Assembly: GCF_003265705.1 (NCBI RefSeq)
Contig: NW_020312858.1
Coordinates: forward strand, 4,483,836-4,547,835
Origin: Callorhinus ursinus
Taxonomy: Eukaryota; Chordata; Mammalia; Carnivora; Otariidae
Direction: 5' to 3'
DNA length: 64,000 nucleotides
Shown here piece after piece: positions 22,087 to 33,289 of the stretch. The position numbers and the translations under genes are program-made. The notes beneath the pieces are model-generated. The model did not search any database, had not been told where the DNA came from, and saw nothing but the letters and a program-made list of their open reading frames with translations. Every line of letters begins with the position of its first letter. Position 1 is the stretch's first letter.

Positions 22087-22215
22087 CCCATAGCTGTATG
22101 CATGCATACCTATATACATATATACAAACACACATACCTATGTACGTACATACCTATATATCTATATACCTCTCTATATATATTTATATTTTCTATATAT
22201 ATAACATATATATAT
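21870..22215. repeat. Compound TA / CA / TACATA / TACC low-complexity tract
   Basis: About 345 bp of interleaved (TA)n, (CA)n and 'tacatac(c)' units, almost lacking G on the plus strand. Probably unstable and able to form cruciforms. Long Tyr/Ile/Thr/His open frames on the plus strand are simple-repeat artefacts. Confidence 0.93.
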
Positions 22216-23110
22216 GTTCTATTTCTGGGCAATACTCAGTTGTATTGTCTATTGGTCTTTCTGCTCTATTACCATAGGGTTTTAACCTTGTAATTTTATA
22301 ACACATTAGTAATATCTGAGAGACTTGTCCCCCACTTCCCATTTTCAGAAGTTTCTTGGATATTCTTATCTATTTTTCCAGATAAATGGTAGAGACTTTT
22401 GTTAAGTTGCAGTAAACACCCTATTGGATTTATATTGTACCTGCATTGAACTTCTAATAATTTAGGAAGAATTGATACCTTTACAATATTGAATTTTTTA
22501 TCCAATAGCTACTATGAGTCCATAAAATCTTTCATGTTCTGAATAGGATTTGATAGCTTTATTCATGTAAGTATTTCACATTTCTAGTTAAGCTTGTGCC
22601 TAGATTTTTTTTTCTGACTTTCATGAATAGAATTTTTCTTGCATTACATTTTCAAACTGATGGTTACTTTCATTACACTTTCTGTTTGTTATACATTATG
22701 AGCCTATTAGCTTTTTAATTTATTTTAATTTATTTTTAATTAAATTATTTAATTTATTAAGTAATACATAATTTTGCAACAAGCTACCTTTGTAAATTTT
22801 TCTAGTCTTTTATAATATGTTTATCAGCTGATTTGCCAAGGCTGACTTGCCAATAATAATCATGTTTACCTCCATTTTAACAACAGGCATATCTTTTATT
22901 TCAACCTCTTGTTTAATTGCTTTGGCAGTTATGTCTGGAATAGAGGACATCCTTGTCTTGTTCTGAATCCAGTGGGAATACTTGGATTGTTTAGGCATTA
23001 AACATGAAGCAAGATTCAGATATGAGATACCTTACTTTTTTATCGTGTTAAAAAGTAGCCATTTATTTCTATTTTACCAAGTCTTTTATCAGGGGTGGAT
23101 GTTGAAGTTC
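22216..23110 (-). mobile_element. Old L1 LINE (ORF2 remnant)
   Basis: Reverse old L1: 'gtattgtctattggtctttc', 'agaagtttcttggatattct', 'cctattggatttatattgta', 'ttgatacctttacaatattg' and 'tcttgttctgaatccagtgg'. Includes an AT-rich insertion-like stretch near 22700-22760. Confidence 0.65.
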
Positions 23111-23149
23111 TTTAAAAGCCTTGTAAGGGAGCTATTGACTTCCATGCAA

Positions 23150-23360
23150 CAAGTATTTATTGAGTAGTGGCAGGCAGCGCCGTGGGCAGTAAGCAGAGTC
23201 TCTACCCTCGTGGAAAGAGATGGTGCTGGACTGAAGGGGAAGTGAAATTTCAGAGAGTTAGTCTAAGTAGGCAACCAACTCGGAGGAGATATCATTTAAG
23301 CAGAGACCTGAATTCAGTGTGGGGTGAGCTGTGTGAGATCTTCAGAAAGATATAAAGCCG
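23150..23360 (+). mobile_element. Ancient mammalian repeat, same type as 17692-17830
   Basis: 'caacaagtatttattgagta', 'gtctctaccctcgtggaaag' and later 'tcatttaagcagagacctga' follow the same ancient consensus seen at 17.7, 45.1, 50.2, 51.7, 52.4, 60.9 and 61.7 kb. Confidence 0.5.
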
Positions 23361-23479
23361 TGGAATCAGAAATGATCAGTGATCTCCTCTTTGACCTCCC
23401 ACTGTGATAATGAATGAAGGCACACTTCCTAATATTGAATCATCGTGTACAGCCAAAGTAAATCTCATCTCATCAGAGT
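23361..23479. other. Unassigned short spacer
   Basis: No recognised element. Confidence 0.3.
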
Positions 23480-24045
23480 GTAGAGTTATTTGCATAGGCT
23501 GCTAGGTTGACAGTGTTTAATAATGAATTTTTGTATCCATATTCGTAAGTTAGTTTGTCCTGCAGATTTTTAAGTCATTTTTTGTAAAGTTTTGTTCTGT
23601 ATGTTAGACTGGCTTAAAAACAGGATTTTTTTTTTAAGTCCTCTTTCCTTTTTCTATAGCCTAGTACCTTTTCACTGATGTAGGAATTATCTGCTTCTTA
23701 AAGGACTGAAAATACTCTCTCATAAAACCAGATGTCCCTGTGCTTTGGGTGTAGGAAGGGAACACAACTCACTTGGACATTCTTACGTGGTTTAGTTTAT
23801 TTGATGTTTACGGATTTATTTCCTTTTTTTCTTTTTTTTTTTCAGTCAAATTTATTAGTTCCTGATTTCTTGAAAATTCATCCAGGCTTTCAAATAGGAT
23901 AGTGGTAGGATTGGAAAAAATATTGTGCCATATCATTTTAAATTTATCTTTGTCCATGGTTATTTGCCTTTTCTTGTAAATAATTTTGTATGTAATAATT
24001 TAATTAAGGTTTTCCCCCCGAAGTATTATTTACATTTAATAAAAA
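23480..24045 (-). mobile_element. Old L1-like AT-rich fragment
   Basis: 'tagttcctgatttcttgaaa attcatccaggctttc' resembles the reverse ORF2 segment 'tctaggaatttgtccatttc'. Diverged, edges uncertain. Confidence 0.4.
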
Positions 24046-24348
24046 TTGCCCTTTTAGCAGGACACTGTAATGAATTTTGACAAATGTGTGCAGTTGAATT
24101 ACTACCACCACTGTCAAGATACAGAATCTTTCTGTAACCCCAAAAAGTTTCCCTCTCCCAAGACTCCGGAAACCACTGACCGGATTTTTGTCCCTATTTT
24201 GTCCCTATTATGTTTCTCTATTTCCAGAGTGTCAAATAAATAGAATCTCACAGGATGTAGCTTTTTGAGTCTGATTTCTTTCATGAAGCACAATGCTTTC
24301 AATGCTTACCCCCATTAATGCATGTGTCAGTAGTTTCTTTTTGTTTCC

Positions 24349-24470
24349 TTTTTTATTGAGATATAATTAACATATAACATTGTATTTGTTTAAGGTGTAC
24401 AGCATAATGATTTGATATATGTATATAATACAACATGATTATCACAGTAAGTTTAGCTAACATCCATCAA
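24349..24470 (-). mobile_element. Short L1 3'-UTR insertion within the old L1
   Basis: 'tttattgagatataattaac atataacattgta' is a typical L1M 3' terminus. The host L1 breaks off before it and resumes after it. 'tttgtttcc' at 24340-24348 and 24471-24479 may be a short target-site duplication. Confidence 0.55.
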
Positions 24471-25609
24471 TTTGTTTCCCATTTGCTGAGTAATACTCCA
24501 TTGTATGAATACACCAGTTTATCCATTCATGGATGGAAATTTAGGATGCTTCCAGTTTTATCTACTTGAATATTTGTGTACAAGTCTTTGCATAGACATT
24601 TATTTTTATTTCTCTTAGGTAAATATGCAGTATTGGGTTTGCTGTGTCACATATAAAGTATATATTTAACTTTATAGGAAACCACCATTATGTTTTCCAA
24701 AGTGGCTGTACCATTTTGCATTTCTAACAGCAGTATATAAAAGTCCCAGTCATTTTGTATCCTTGTCGGGACTTTCAGTTGTCTCTCCCCCTTTGCTCTT
24801 TGGCCATCTTAATAGGTAAATGGGTAAGAGGTAAGATATCATTGTGGTTTTAATTTGGGTTTCCCTGACTAATAGCGTTGAGCATTTTTCATGTGTTGCT
24901 TCTTTCTATAGATTTTCTTTGGTGAAGTGCTTGTTCAAATCACTTGCCCATTTTAAAAAGTTGGATTATCTCATATTTTCGAGTTGTAAGAGCTCTTTAT
25001 TCAGGATAGGTGTTCTCTGTTGTCCTCTGTTACATATGTGTTTTGTAAATACTTTGTTTTTGTCTGTGACATCCCTTTTTATTTCCTTAAGTGTGTCCTT
25101 TCAAGAGTAGAAATTTTTAATTTTGGTGAACTCCAACTAATCAAAGCCTTTTTATTTTGTGCTTTTTAGGTCTTATCTAAAAAATATTGGCCTAGCCCAA
25201 GGTCACAAAGTGTTTCTTCTATGTTTTGTTTTGAGTGGATTATTGAATATGGTGTGAGGTGTGGGTGAAGGTCCATTTTTTTACATATGGATGTCTACTC
25301 CAGCACCATTGATTAAAAATACTACCCTTTCTCTTCTATGATTTATTTCCTTAAAGTTTTGGTAGAATTCCCCAATGAAACCATGTGGGTTTGGATTTTT
25401 CTTGTATGAAAGATCCTTATATTACAAACTCAACTTATATAATAGATATAGGGATAATTGGGTTACCTAATTGCTCTTGAATGAGCTTTGATAGTTTGTG
25501 TCTTTCATATAGTTTATTTAATCTGTGCTATCAAATTTTATTAGCATAAAGTTGCTCCATATCATTCTCTTTTTTTCCTTTTGATGTCTCAAACATCTGT
25601 AATGATGTC

Positions 25610-25624
25610 TCTGCTCTCATTCTT
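25610..25624. repeat. Target-site duplication, left copy
   Basis: 15 bp, 'tctgctctcattctt', repeated exactly at 26561-26575. Confidence 0.95.
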
Positions 25625-26560
25625 TTTTTTTAAATAGGTTCTCATTTTATTAAATTTTTTATTGTTATGTTAATCACCATATATTACATCATTAGTTTTT
25701 GGTGCAGTGTTCCATGATTCATTGTTTGTTCATAACACCCAGTGCTCCATGCAGAACGTGCCCTCCTCAATACCCATCACCAGGCTAACCCATCCCCCTA
25801 CCCCCTCCCCTCTAGAACCCTCAGTTTGTTTTTCAGAGTCCATCATCTCTCATGGTTCGTCTCCCCCTCTGACATACTCCCCTTTTCTTCCTCTCCTGTT
25901 ATCTTCTTCTTTTTCTTTTTTCTTAAAATATGTTGCGTTATTTGTTTCAGAAGTACAGATCTGTGATTCAACAGTCTTGCACAATTCACAGCGCTCACCG
26001 TAGCACATACCCTCCCCAATGTCTATCACCCAGCCACCCCATCCCTCCCACCCCCAACCACTCCAGTAACACTCAGTTTGTTTCCTGAGATTAAGAATTC
26101 CTCATATCAGTGAGGTCATGTGATACATGTCTTTCTCTGATTGACTTATTTCACTCAGCATAACACCCTCCAGTTCCATCCACGTCGTTGCAAATGGCAA
26201 GATCTCATTCCTTTTGATGGCTGCATAATATTCCATTGTGTATATATACCACATCTTCTTTATCCATTCATCTGTCGATGGGCATCTTGGCTCTTTCCAC
26301 AGTTTGGCTATTGTGGGCATTGCTGCTATAAACATTGGGGTACACGTACCCCTTCGGGTCCCTACATTTGTATCTTTGGGGTAAATACCCAGTAGTGCAA
26401 TTGCTGGATCGAACGGTAGCTCTAATTTCAACTGTTTGAGGAACCTCCATACTGTTTTCCAGAGGGGTTGCACCAGCTTGCATTCCCACCAACAGTGTAG
26501 GAGGGTTCCCCTTTCTCCACATCCCCGCCAACATCTGTCGTTCCCTGACTTGTTAATTTT
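25625..26560 (-). mobile_element. Young carnivore L1, 5'-truncated
   Basis: About 936 bp, the same L1 type as 3537-4234 but reaching further upstream. From left: poly(A) as T-run, 3' UTR with C-rich stretch, then ORF2 C-terminus. The minus-strand frame 26102-26473 (123 codons) holds '[17 protein letters not shown]' and 'MWYIYTMEYYAAIKRNEIL', both ORF2p C-terminal hallmarks. A perfect 15-bp duplication flanks it. The empty site 'ttctt/aatatt' fits L1 endonuclease cleavage. No catalytic domain remains. Confidence 0.93.
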
Positions 26561-26575
26561 TCTGCTCTCATTCTT
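26561..26575. repeat. Target-site duplication, right copy
   Basis: Exact repeat of 25610-25624. Confidence 0.95.
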
Positions 26576-26663
26576 AATATTAACAATTTGTGTCTTTTTC
26601 CTTTCATCATCAGTCTGGCTAGAGATTTGTCAATTTATTGATCTTTTCAAAGAATTAGTTTTT

Positions 26664-26858
26664 GGGGCGCCTGGATGGCTCAGTCATTAAGTGCCTGCCT
26701 TTGGCTCAGGTCATGATCCCAGGGTCCTGCCTGGGATCAAGCCCCGCATTGGGCTCCCTGCTCAGCGGGAGGCCTGCTTCTCCCTCTCCCACTCCCACTG
26801 TTTGTGTTCCCTCTCTCACTGTCTTTCTCTTTGTCAAATAAATAAAATCTTTTAAAAA
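26664..26858 (+). mobile_element. CAN SINE (tRNA-Lys-derived)
   Basis: Starts 'ggggcgcctggatggctcag', carries a tRNA-like A box (tggctcagtcattaag), a degraded B box, a CT-rich segment ('ctccctctcccactccc') and the 'caaataaataaaatctttta' tail. Diverged flanks 26649-26664 and 26856-26871 match at 13 of 16 positions and are a probable target-site duplication. Inserted in the old L1. Confidence 0.93.
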
Positions 26859-28139
26859 GAGTCAGCTTTTGATTTTATTATGATTCTTCATTATTTCTCT
26901 GTTTTCAGTTTCACTGATTTCTGCTCTTTATTATTTCCTTTCCTCTGCTTCCTTTATAGTCAATCTTCCCTTCTTTTTCTACTTTCTTAGTGTGCAGCTT
27001 ACATTATTGATGTAAGAACTTTCTTACTTTCTAATGCAGGCATTTTAATGCTATAAAGTTCTGTTCAAGTACTGCTTTAGCTGGCCCCCACTATCCCACC
27101 TAATATACTTTGTTTACATTTTCAATCAATTTAAAATACTTTCGTTTCCCTCATGATTTAGTTTTTGGCCTATGGGTTATTTATAAGTGTTTTGCGGACT
27201 GACAAATATTGGGAGACTTTCCAGATATCTTTTTGGAATTGATTTTTAGTTTAAATCCACTTTGATTGGAAAACACATTTTCTATGATTGCAGTTTCTTT
27301 TTTATTTGCTGAGATTTACTTTATAGCCCAGTATACGGTTTACTGTGGGGAGTGTGCCAGGTGCACATGAAAAGAATACATATTTTATTATGGTTAGATG
27401 TGGTGTGCTCTAAATGCTAATTAGGTCAAGTGGGTTTATAGTTTCGCTCACTCTTTCTCTAGGTGTAGTGATTGTCTCCTATTCTGTCAGTTGTGGGAGC
27501 AGTGTTGAAGTTTCTGTGAGTGGATTTGTATATTTGTCTTTTCAGGTCTGTCAGCTTTTGTTTTATGTATTTTTGTTGTTGGGTATATTTTTGTTTTGTT
27601 TTATGTAGCTCTGTTATTAGGTGCATTTTAGAATATTTTTATATTTCTATTTTTTATTGATTTTATTAGCTGTTGGTTTGTCTGTTATGTGTTTGCTTTC
27701 CAACCAATTCAATTTTAAATATGCCTTTGAATCTACTTTTTTTATTACTTTTCATTTTATTAGTTCCTCCTTCTCCTTACCATGGATTTTCATGAGGATT
27801 TTTTTTTATTTTCAATGTTTTTTTTTCTTTTTGAATTAAATGCATTCAATGATTTATTTTCACTCTTTTTGTATGTAATGAAATAGGCAGTTTTGGCAGC
27901 ATTTCCTAAGTTTTTGTAGGAAACATAATAGTTATTGCTCTTTTCTAAAATTTCTGGAATGAAATGTGGTTTTGATTTTTTTTTTGAATTAAATTCTGAT
28001 TAGACTTTTTAAAATTCCCAAATGGTTTGGGTTTTTGTTTCTTTGTTCCTATTTGTAATTTCCTTCTAAATTTATTGAGTTGTCAGAGACTGTAGTCTGT
28101 TCTGCTTTTAAAATTTTAAAGTTTTCTTTTAACCCAATC

Positions 28140-28265
28140 AGGTGGTGTGAAAGCAGTCAAGACAAGAGGTAACAAATCTGTATGACTATTTTCCAATAAA
28201 ACTATTTACAAAAACAGAAAGAAGGCAGGGTTTGGCACATGGGCTGTGCCAAACACTGTCCTGAA
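28140..28265 (-). mobile_element. hAT-type non-autonomous DNA transposon remnant
   Basis: 'gaaagcagtcaagac', 'ccaataaaactatttacaaa aacag' and 'gtttggcacatgggctgtg' match the complement of the 'gtcggcaaactacggcccg ... tttgtaaataaagttttatt' family. Family name not certain. Confidence 0.55.
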
Positions 28266-28600
28266 AGGACCAATAAAACATTAATTTGCATTATCTTCAT
28301 TCTCTTATATTTCCTTTAACATTCCTTCTGAACCTAATAGAAAACAAAATAAAATACAGTCACAAATTATTTGAGACTGCTTCACCTTTCAAATATTTTG
28401 CCTTCCAGCAACCTATTGGCATTTTTATAACTTGAAAAATTGTTAATTCACCAATTTGTACAAATACGACATTCAGTTATTCCTGATTTAGTTCCAATTT
28501 TACTACAGTATAATAACTCCATTTTCGGACAATAGCAACTTAGATTTAATGGATCTATCAGTTACCATCATTTCCCCTATAATTTCATTATTATATTGCA
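28266..28600. other. Unassigned AT-rich DNA
   Basis: No recognised element. Confidence 0.35.
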
Positions 28601-28621
28601 AGATAAATTATTCTTTTATCA

Positions 28622-28817
28622 GGGGCACCTGGGTGGCTCAGTTGTTAAGTGTCTGCCTTCGGCTCAGGTCATGATCCCAGGGTCCTGGGATCGAGTTCCG
28701 CATCGGGTTCCCTGCTCCGCAGGAAGCCTGCTTCTCCCTCTCCCACTCCCCCTGCTTGTGTTCCCTCTCTTGCTATGTCTCTCTCTGTCAAATAAATAAA
28801 TAAAATCTTTTAAAAAA
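28622..28817 (+). mobile_element. CAN SINE (tRNA-Lys-derived)
   Basis: 'ggggcacctgggtggctcag' head with A box, 'ggtcctgggatcgagttcc' B-box region, CT-rich segment and an 'aaataaataaataaaatctt' tail. Near-matching flanks starting at 28601 and 28818 ('agat(a/t)aattattct') are the target-site duplication. Better preserved than the copy at 26.7 kb. Confidence 0.95.
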
Positions 28818-28836
28818 AGATTAATTATTCTATTTT

Positions 28837-29262
28837 CAGATTTAACTCTCTGGTCACCCATGTATAAGCAGCATGTAATTTTCTTTTAAAAGAAAGAAAT
28901 TCAGGCTGGGTTTAACAGAAAGGGTCCAGTTTCCTATTTAAGGGGTTAGCTCTTTTGGAGATCATTCTTGAAGTGCCTTGCAGATTCTCCAAATGTATTT
29001 CCAAATTTCTTTGCCAGTAGAATAGTTAGTTTTTCTTAACTTTACCATGAAAACCTTATCTTACATGATAACCAAACTTCTCCAACTAAAATACATTTAT
29101 GTCTCCGTGAATTCAAGCTTTGTTACTTACCATATACTCATAAAAAGTTAGGTCCAACTCTAGAAATCCTATTCTGTTCCACCAACTTATTCTCTGTTTC
29201 TGGGCAAATAATGTATTATTTTCTTTATAATGACTTTATTGTAAGCCCAGTAAAAGGAAATG
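28837..29262. other. Unassigned AT-rich DNA
   Basis: No confident element; possibly decayed L1 flanks. Confidence 0.3.
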
Positions 29263-29264
29263 GT

Positions 29265-32045
29265 GGTTCCTCTTTCTTTTTATAGTTGCTTTTTTTCTTT
29301 AGTGATGCCATGCAGTATTTTTCTTTCTCTGGCTTATTTCACTTACGTTATGCCCTCCAGGTTCATCCATGTTGTCACAAATGGTAGTATTTTTTTTAAG
29401 ACTGAAGAATATTCCACTACATATATAGAAGAATACTCCGCTATATATTTAACTTAGACACACACACACATACACCACACACCACATTTTCTTTATCCAT
29501 TTCTCTGTCAACAGAAACAGGTTGTTTTCACACCTTGGCCATTGGGAATAATGCTGCAATGAACAGGGGAGTATGGATTTTTCTTCAAGGTAGTGATTTC
29601 ATTTCCTTTGAATATATATCCAGGCATGAGATTGCTGGATCATATGGTAGTTCTATTTTTAATTTCTTAAGAAACCACCATATCATTTGCCATAGCAGCT
29701 GTACCAGTTTACATTTCCACCAACAGTGTACAAGAGTTCCTTTTTCTCCACGTCTTGACCAGCATTTGTTATCTCTTGCCTTCTTGATGAAAGACATCTT
29801 AACAGGTATGAGGTGGTACCTCATTATGGTTTGATTTGCCTTTCCCTGATGATCAGTGATGTTGAGCAACTTTTCATGTACTTGCTGGCCATTTGTATGT
29901 CTTCTTGGAAAATATCTATTCAGAATAAGTTCTTTGCCTTTTTTGAATTGTGTGAGTTCCTTGCATATTTTGCATATTAATCCCTTATCACATATGTAGT
30001 TTGCAAATATTTTCTTCCATTTCATAGGTTGCATTTTCATTTTGTTGGTTTCTTTTACTATTTAATTTTTTTTTTAGTTTGGTTTAATCCCGCTTGTTTA
30101 TTTTTGCTTTTGCTGCCTCTGTTTGATGTCAAATACAAAAACTCATTGCTAAGACCAATGTCAAGAAGATTACCTCTCATGTTTTCTTCTAGCAATGTTA
30201 TAATTTGTTTGACTTGATTTTTGCGTATGATGTAAAAATAAGTATCTAGTTCATTCTTTTGCATGTGGATGTCCAGTTTTTCCACTATCATTTATTGAAG
30301 AGTTTATTCTTTCCCCATTGTGTATTTTTGACAGCTTTGTCAAAAATTAATTGACCATATATGCATGGGTTTACTTCTGGGCTCTCTATTCTATTCCATT
30401 GGTCTCTGTGTCTGTTTTTATGCCAATACCATACTGTTTTGATTACCAGAGCTTTGTAATATAATTTGAAATCAAGAAGTATGATGTTTCCAGCTTTGTT
30501 CTTCTTTCTCAGGATTTCTTTAGCTATTTGGGTTCTTTTGTGACTCCATATGAATTTCATGATTGTGTTTTCTATTTATGTGACAAATGCCATTGGAATT
30601 TTGATAGATTGCATTGAATCTATAGATGGTTTTGGGCAGCATGGACATTTTAACAATATTCTTCTAATCCATGAACATGGAATATCTTTCCACTTATCTA
30701 TGACTTCTTCGGTTTTTTTCATCAGTGTTTTATAATTTTTGTGCAGTTCTTTCACTTCCTGGGTTAAATTTATTTCTAAGTATTTTATTTCTTTTGATGC
30801 TTATTGTAAATTGAGGTTGTTTTCCTAATTTCTCTTTCCAATATTTTATTCTTAGCATATAGAAGTGCAACTGATTTTTGTATAATGATTTTGTATTTTA
30901 TAGCTTTCCTGAAGTTTTTGTTTATTCTTACTGTTTTGGTGGGGTCTTTGGGGTTTTATATATATAAGGTCATGTTGTTTGCAAGCAGAGATAATTTTAC
31001 TTCTTCCTTTTTGATTTGGATGACTTTTCATTATTTTTCTTGACTAATAGCTCTGGCTAGGACTTCTAGTAGTATGCTGAGTAAATGTGGTGAGTGTGGA
31101 CATCCTTCTTTTTTCTGATCTTAGAGAAAAAGCTTTTAGCTTTTTACTGTTGAGTATTATGTTAGCTGTGAGGCTCATCATATATGGTTTTAATTATGCT
31201 GAAGGACATTCCATCTATGGAACTCTCAACTTTGTTGAGAGTTTTTAATCATGAAAGGATGTTGAATTTTGTCCAGTGGTTTTTCTATATCTGTTGAGAT
31301 GATTATATAATTTTTATCTCTCATTTTGTTAATGTGTATCACTTTTATTGATTTGTGTGTGTTGAACCATCCTTGCATCCCAGAAGTAAATCCTACATGA
31401 TTATGGTGTGATAATCCTTTTAATGTACTGTTGAATTCAGTTTGCTAATATTTCGTTGAGGATTTTTGCATCTATGTTTATCAGGTATATTGGCCTGTAA
31501 ATTTCTTTTATCATAGTGTCTTTGTCTGGCTTTGGAATCAGGGTAGTTCTGGCCTAATACTACCTAATACTAGGATTGAAAATGTTCCCTCCTCTTTAAT
31601 ATTTTGGAAGAGTTCAAGAAGGACTGGTATTAATTCTTTAAATGTTTAGTAGAATTTGCCAGTGAAGCCATCTTTTCTTTGTTCAGAGGTTTTTGATTTA
31701 ATTTCCTGTTCAGAGATTAAATTGGTCTGTTCAGATTCCCTAATTTTTTTATGATTCAGTCATAAAAGTCTTGTATGTTTCTAGGAATTCATCCATTTCT
31801 TCTAGGTTATCTAATTTGTTGTCATAAATTGTTCATAGTAGTTTCTTATGATCCTCAGTATTTGTGTGACCAGCTGTAATGTTTCCTCTTTCATTTCTTA
31901 TTTTATTTGAGCTCTTCTCTCTTTCTTCTTAGTTTGTCCAGCTAAAAGTTTGTCAAATTTTATCTCCAAAAATCCAGTTCTTAGTTCCATTGATCATTTC
32001 TCTTGCATTTCTAGTCTCTACTCCTTTGTTTAGTTTCCCATGTAA
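29265..32045 (-). mobile_element. L1 LINE, ~2.8 kb of ORF2 and 3' end
   Basis: Continuous reverse L1 with landmarks 'ttgctggatcatatggtagt' (29631), 'cagtgtacaagagttccttt' (29724), 'tctattccattggtctctgt' (30390), 'tttgataggattgcattgaat'-like text (30600), 'gagatgattatataattttt' (31297) and 'ccatcttttctttgttcaga' (31668). The minus frame 29585-30040 (151 codons) contains '[18 protein letters not shown]' and 'ICKELTQFKKGKELI', remnants of ORF2p downstream of the reverse transcriptase domain. A CA-rich stretch sits at 29459-29485. Frameshifts and stops make it inactive. Confidence 0.85.
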
Positions 32046-32049
32046 ACTT

Positions 32050-32802
32050 CAAAATAATTTGGTACTCAGTTTTATGAATTAAAGTCATAAAGACTCTGAG
32101 TGACATTAGATTCCATTACTGTTTTGGCTTTGGAAGGACTGACATATTTAGTATATTGAGTTTTCTCATTCGCATATACACTGTCTCTATTTGTTCAGGA
32201 CATGTTTGTAGGTCTTCGATAAATTTTATTGTTTATTTGCTTTTTTAAAACGTTAAGTCCAATCAAATGTATTCTTCACATTATTTTAGTTTCTAATTAT
32301 GAACGGTTTTTTTTTTGTTTTTGATTATTGCTATTGATCTTTATGTATTTAGGTCAGTTCTAGCCAAATAAGCAACTCCTGTATAAATTATAATAGTTTT
32401 AAAAATAGTCTCTCAGGTTTTCTCAGTTTACTGTCTCATTATATGCAGACAGATTCAGTTTTGTCCCGTCGTTCCCAGTGTTTTTCCTGGGTATTTCATT
32501 TCTTGACTAAGTGCCTTGGCATAAACCTCTGAAACAATATTAAATAGAAATAGAGATGGTGGACATGTTTGTTTTGTTCATGACTTTGGAGGAAATGGCT
32601 TCAGTATTTTACTCATTAATGTGAGGTTTACTGAGGGTTTTTTGTTTGGTTTTGGTTTTTTTGTTTGTTTGTTTGTTTTTTAAGAGCCCTTATATTTAAG
32701 TAGTGCCCATCAATTCCTATTTTAGTTAAAGTTTTCATTAGGATATTTACTGGATTTTTATTGAATGTATTTTGGTATATATATCAATGAAGACTCCGTC
32801 TA
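32050..32802 (-). mobile_element. Second old L1/HAL1 remnant, first part
   Basis: Repeats ORF2 landmarks already passed at 30-31 kb ('cctgggtatttcatttcttg', 'gatggtggacatgtttgttt'), so it is a separate, more decayed element in the same direction. Interrupted at 32803. Confidence 0.55.
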
Positions 32803-33240
32803 TGACAAGTGCCAGGAAATCTCAAACTGGCTTAAGCAAAAAGTGAATCCATTGGCTTTAATAACTGAAAACACACAGGATAAAGCGGACTTGAGGCCAG
32901 CTTGATATAAAGGCTCAAACTGTGTCACCAGGATCTGGTATTTCTTACAGACTGCCCTGTGGCAACTTGATAGGCTGCATCAACTCTAAAATCCGTGCAT
33001 TTAGCTTCAAATCCAGCAATGGGGGAAGTGATATTTTCCTAGAATTCCATAAGATATCTTATTTCATCTCACTAGATTTGGAAGGGCCATCGCTTGCCCC
33101 TGAATCAGAGAATCATTATAACCAGGGTAATGTGATGTGTTGATTGGCTTAGACTTAGAGCACAAGCTTCACCACCGGACTGGGTAGAGACCCATCCAGT
33201 ACTCCTCCTCTGAATGGAAAAGAGCAGGTGCATCCGCAGG
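32803..33240 (+). mobile_element. Unnamed ancient repeat inserted into L1
   Basis: 'ctcaaactggcttaagcaaa aagtgaatcc', 'ggctttaataactgaaaac', 'aggctcaaactgtgtcacca' and 'tgattggctta' follow a common mammalian repeat that I cannot name. A related copy lies at 36046-36325. The flanking L1 sequence resumes afterwards. Confidence 0.5.
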
Positions 33241-33289
33241 GGAAAGCTTTGGTTTTATTTACCAGCATAAGAGAAAACAAATACTACAC

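Larger units (their letters stand above)
24050..28135 (-). mobile_element. Old L1 LINE hosting a nested insertion stack
   Basis: A long reverse-oriented old L1 whose landmarks run in order: 'cagagtgtcaaataaataga atctc' (24224), 'gtaatactccattgtatg' (24490), 'aaagtggctgtaccattttg' (24698), 'cacttgcccattttaaaaag' (24941), 'gaatatggtgtgaggtgtgg' (25245), 'caatttattgatcttttcaa' (26631), 'tttggcctatgggttattta' (27164) and 'gtaatttccttctaaattta' (28055). Internal deletions are evident (for example near 25340). Three later insertions interrupt it: 24349-24470, 25625-26560 and 26664-26858. Confidence 0.75.

Noticed and set aside
21850..22293. 121- and 147-codon Tyr/Ile/Thr/His-rich frames
   Set aside because: Translations of a TA/CA/TACA simple repeat.
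26102..26473. 123-codon conserved-looking protein on the minus strand
   Set aside because: It is the C-terminal end of L1 ORF2p in a truncated element, not an independent gene.
28622..28720. tRNA-like A and B boxes suggesting a tRNA gene
   Set aside because: They are the tRNA-Lys-derived head of a CAN SINE with tail and target-site duplication; the other four SINEs are the same case.
29585..30040. 151-codon basic protein on the minus strand
   Set aside because: ORF2p remnant of a decayed L1; no complete domain.
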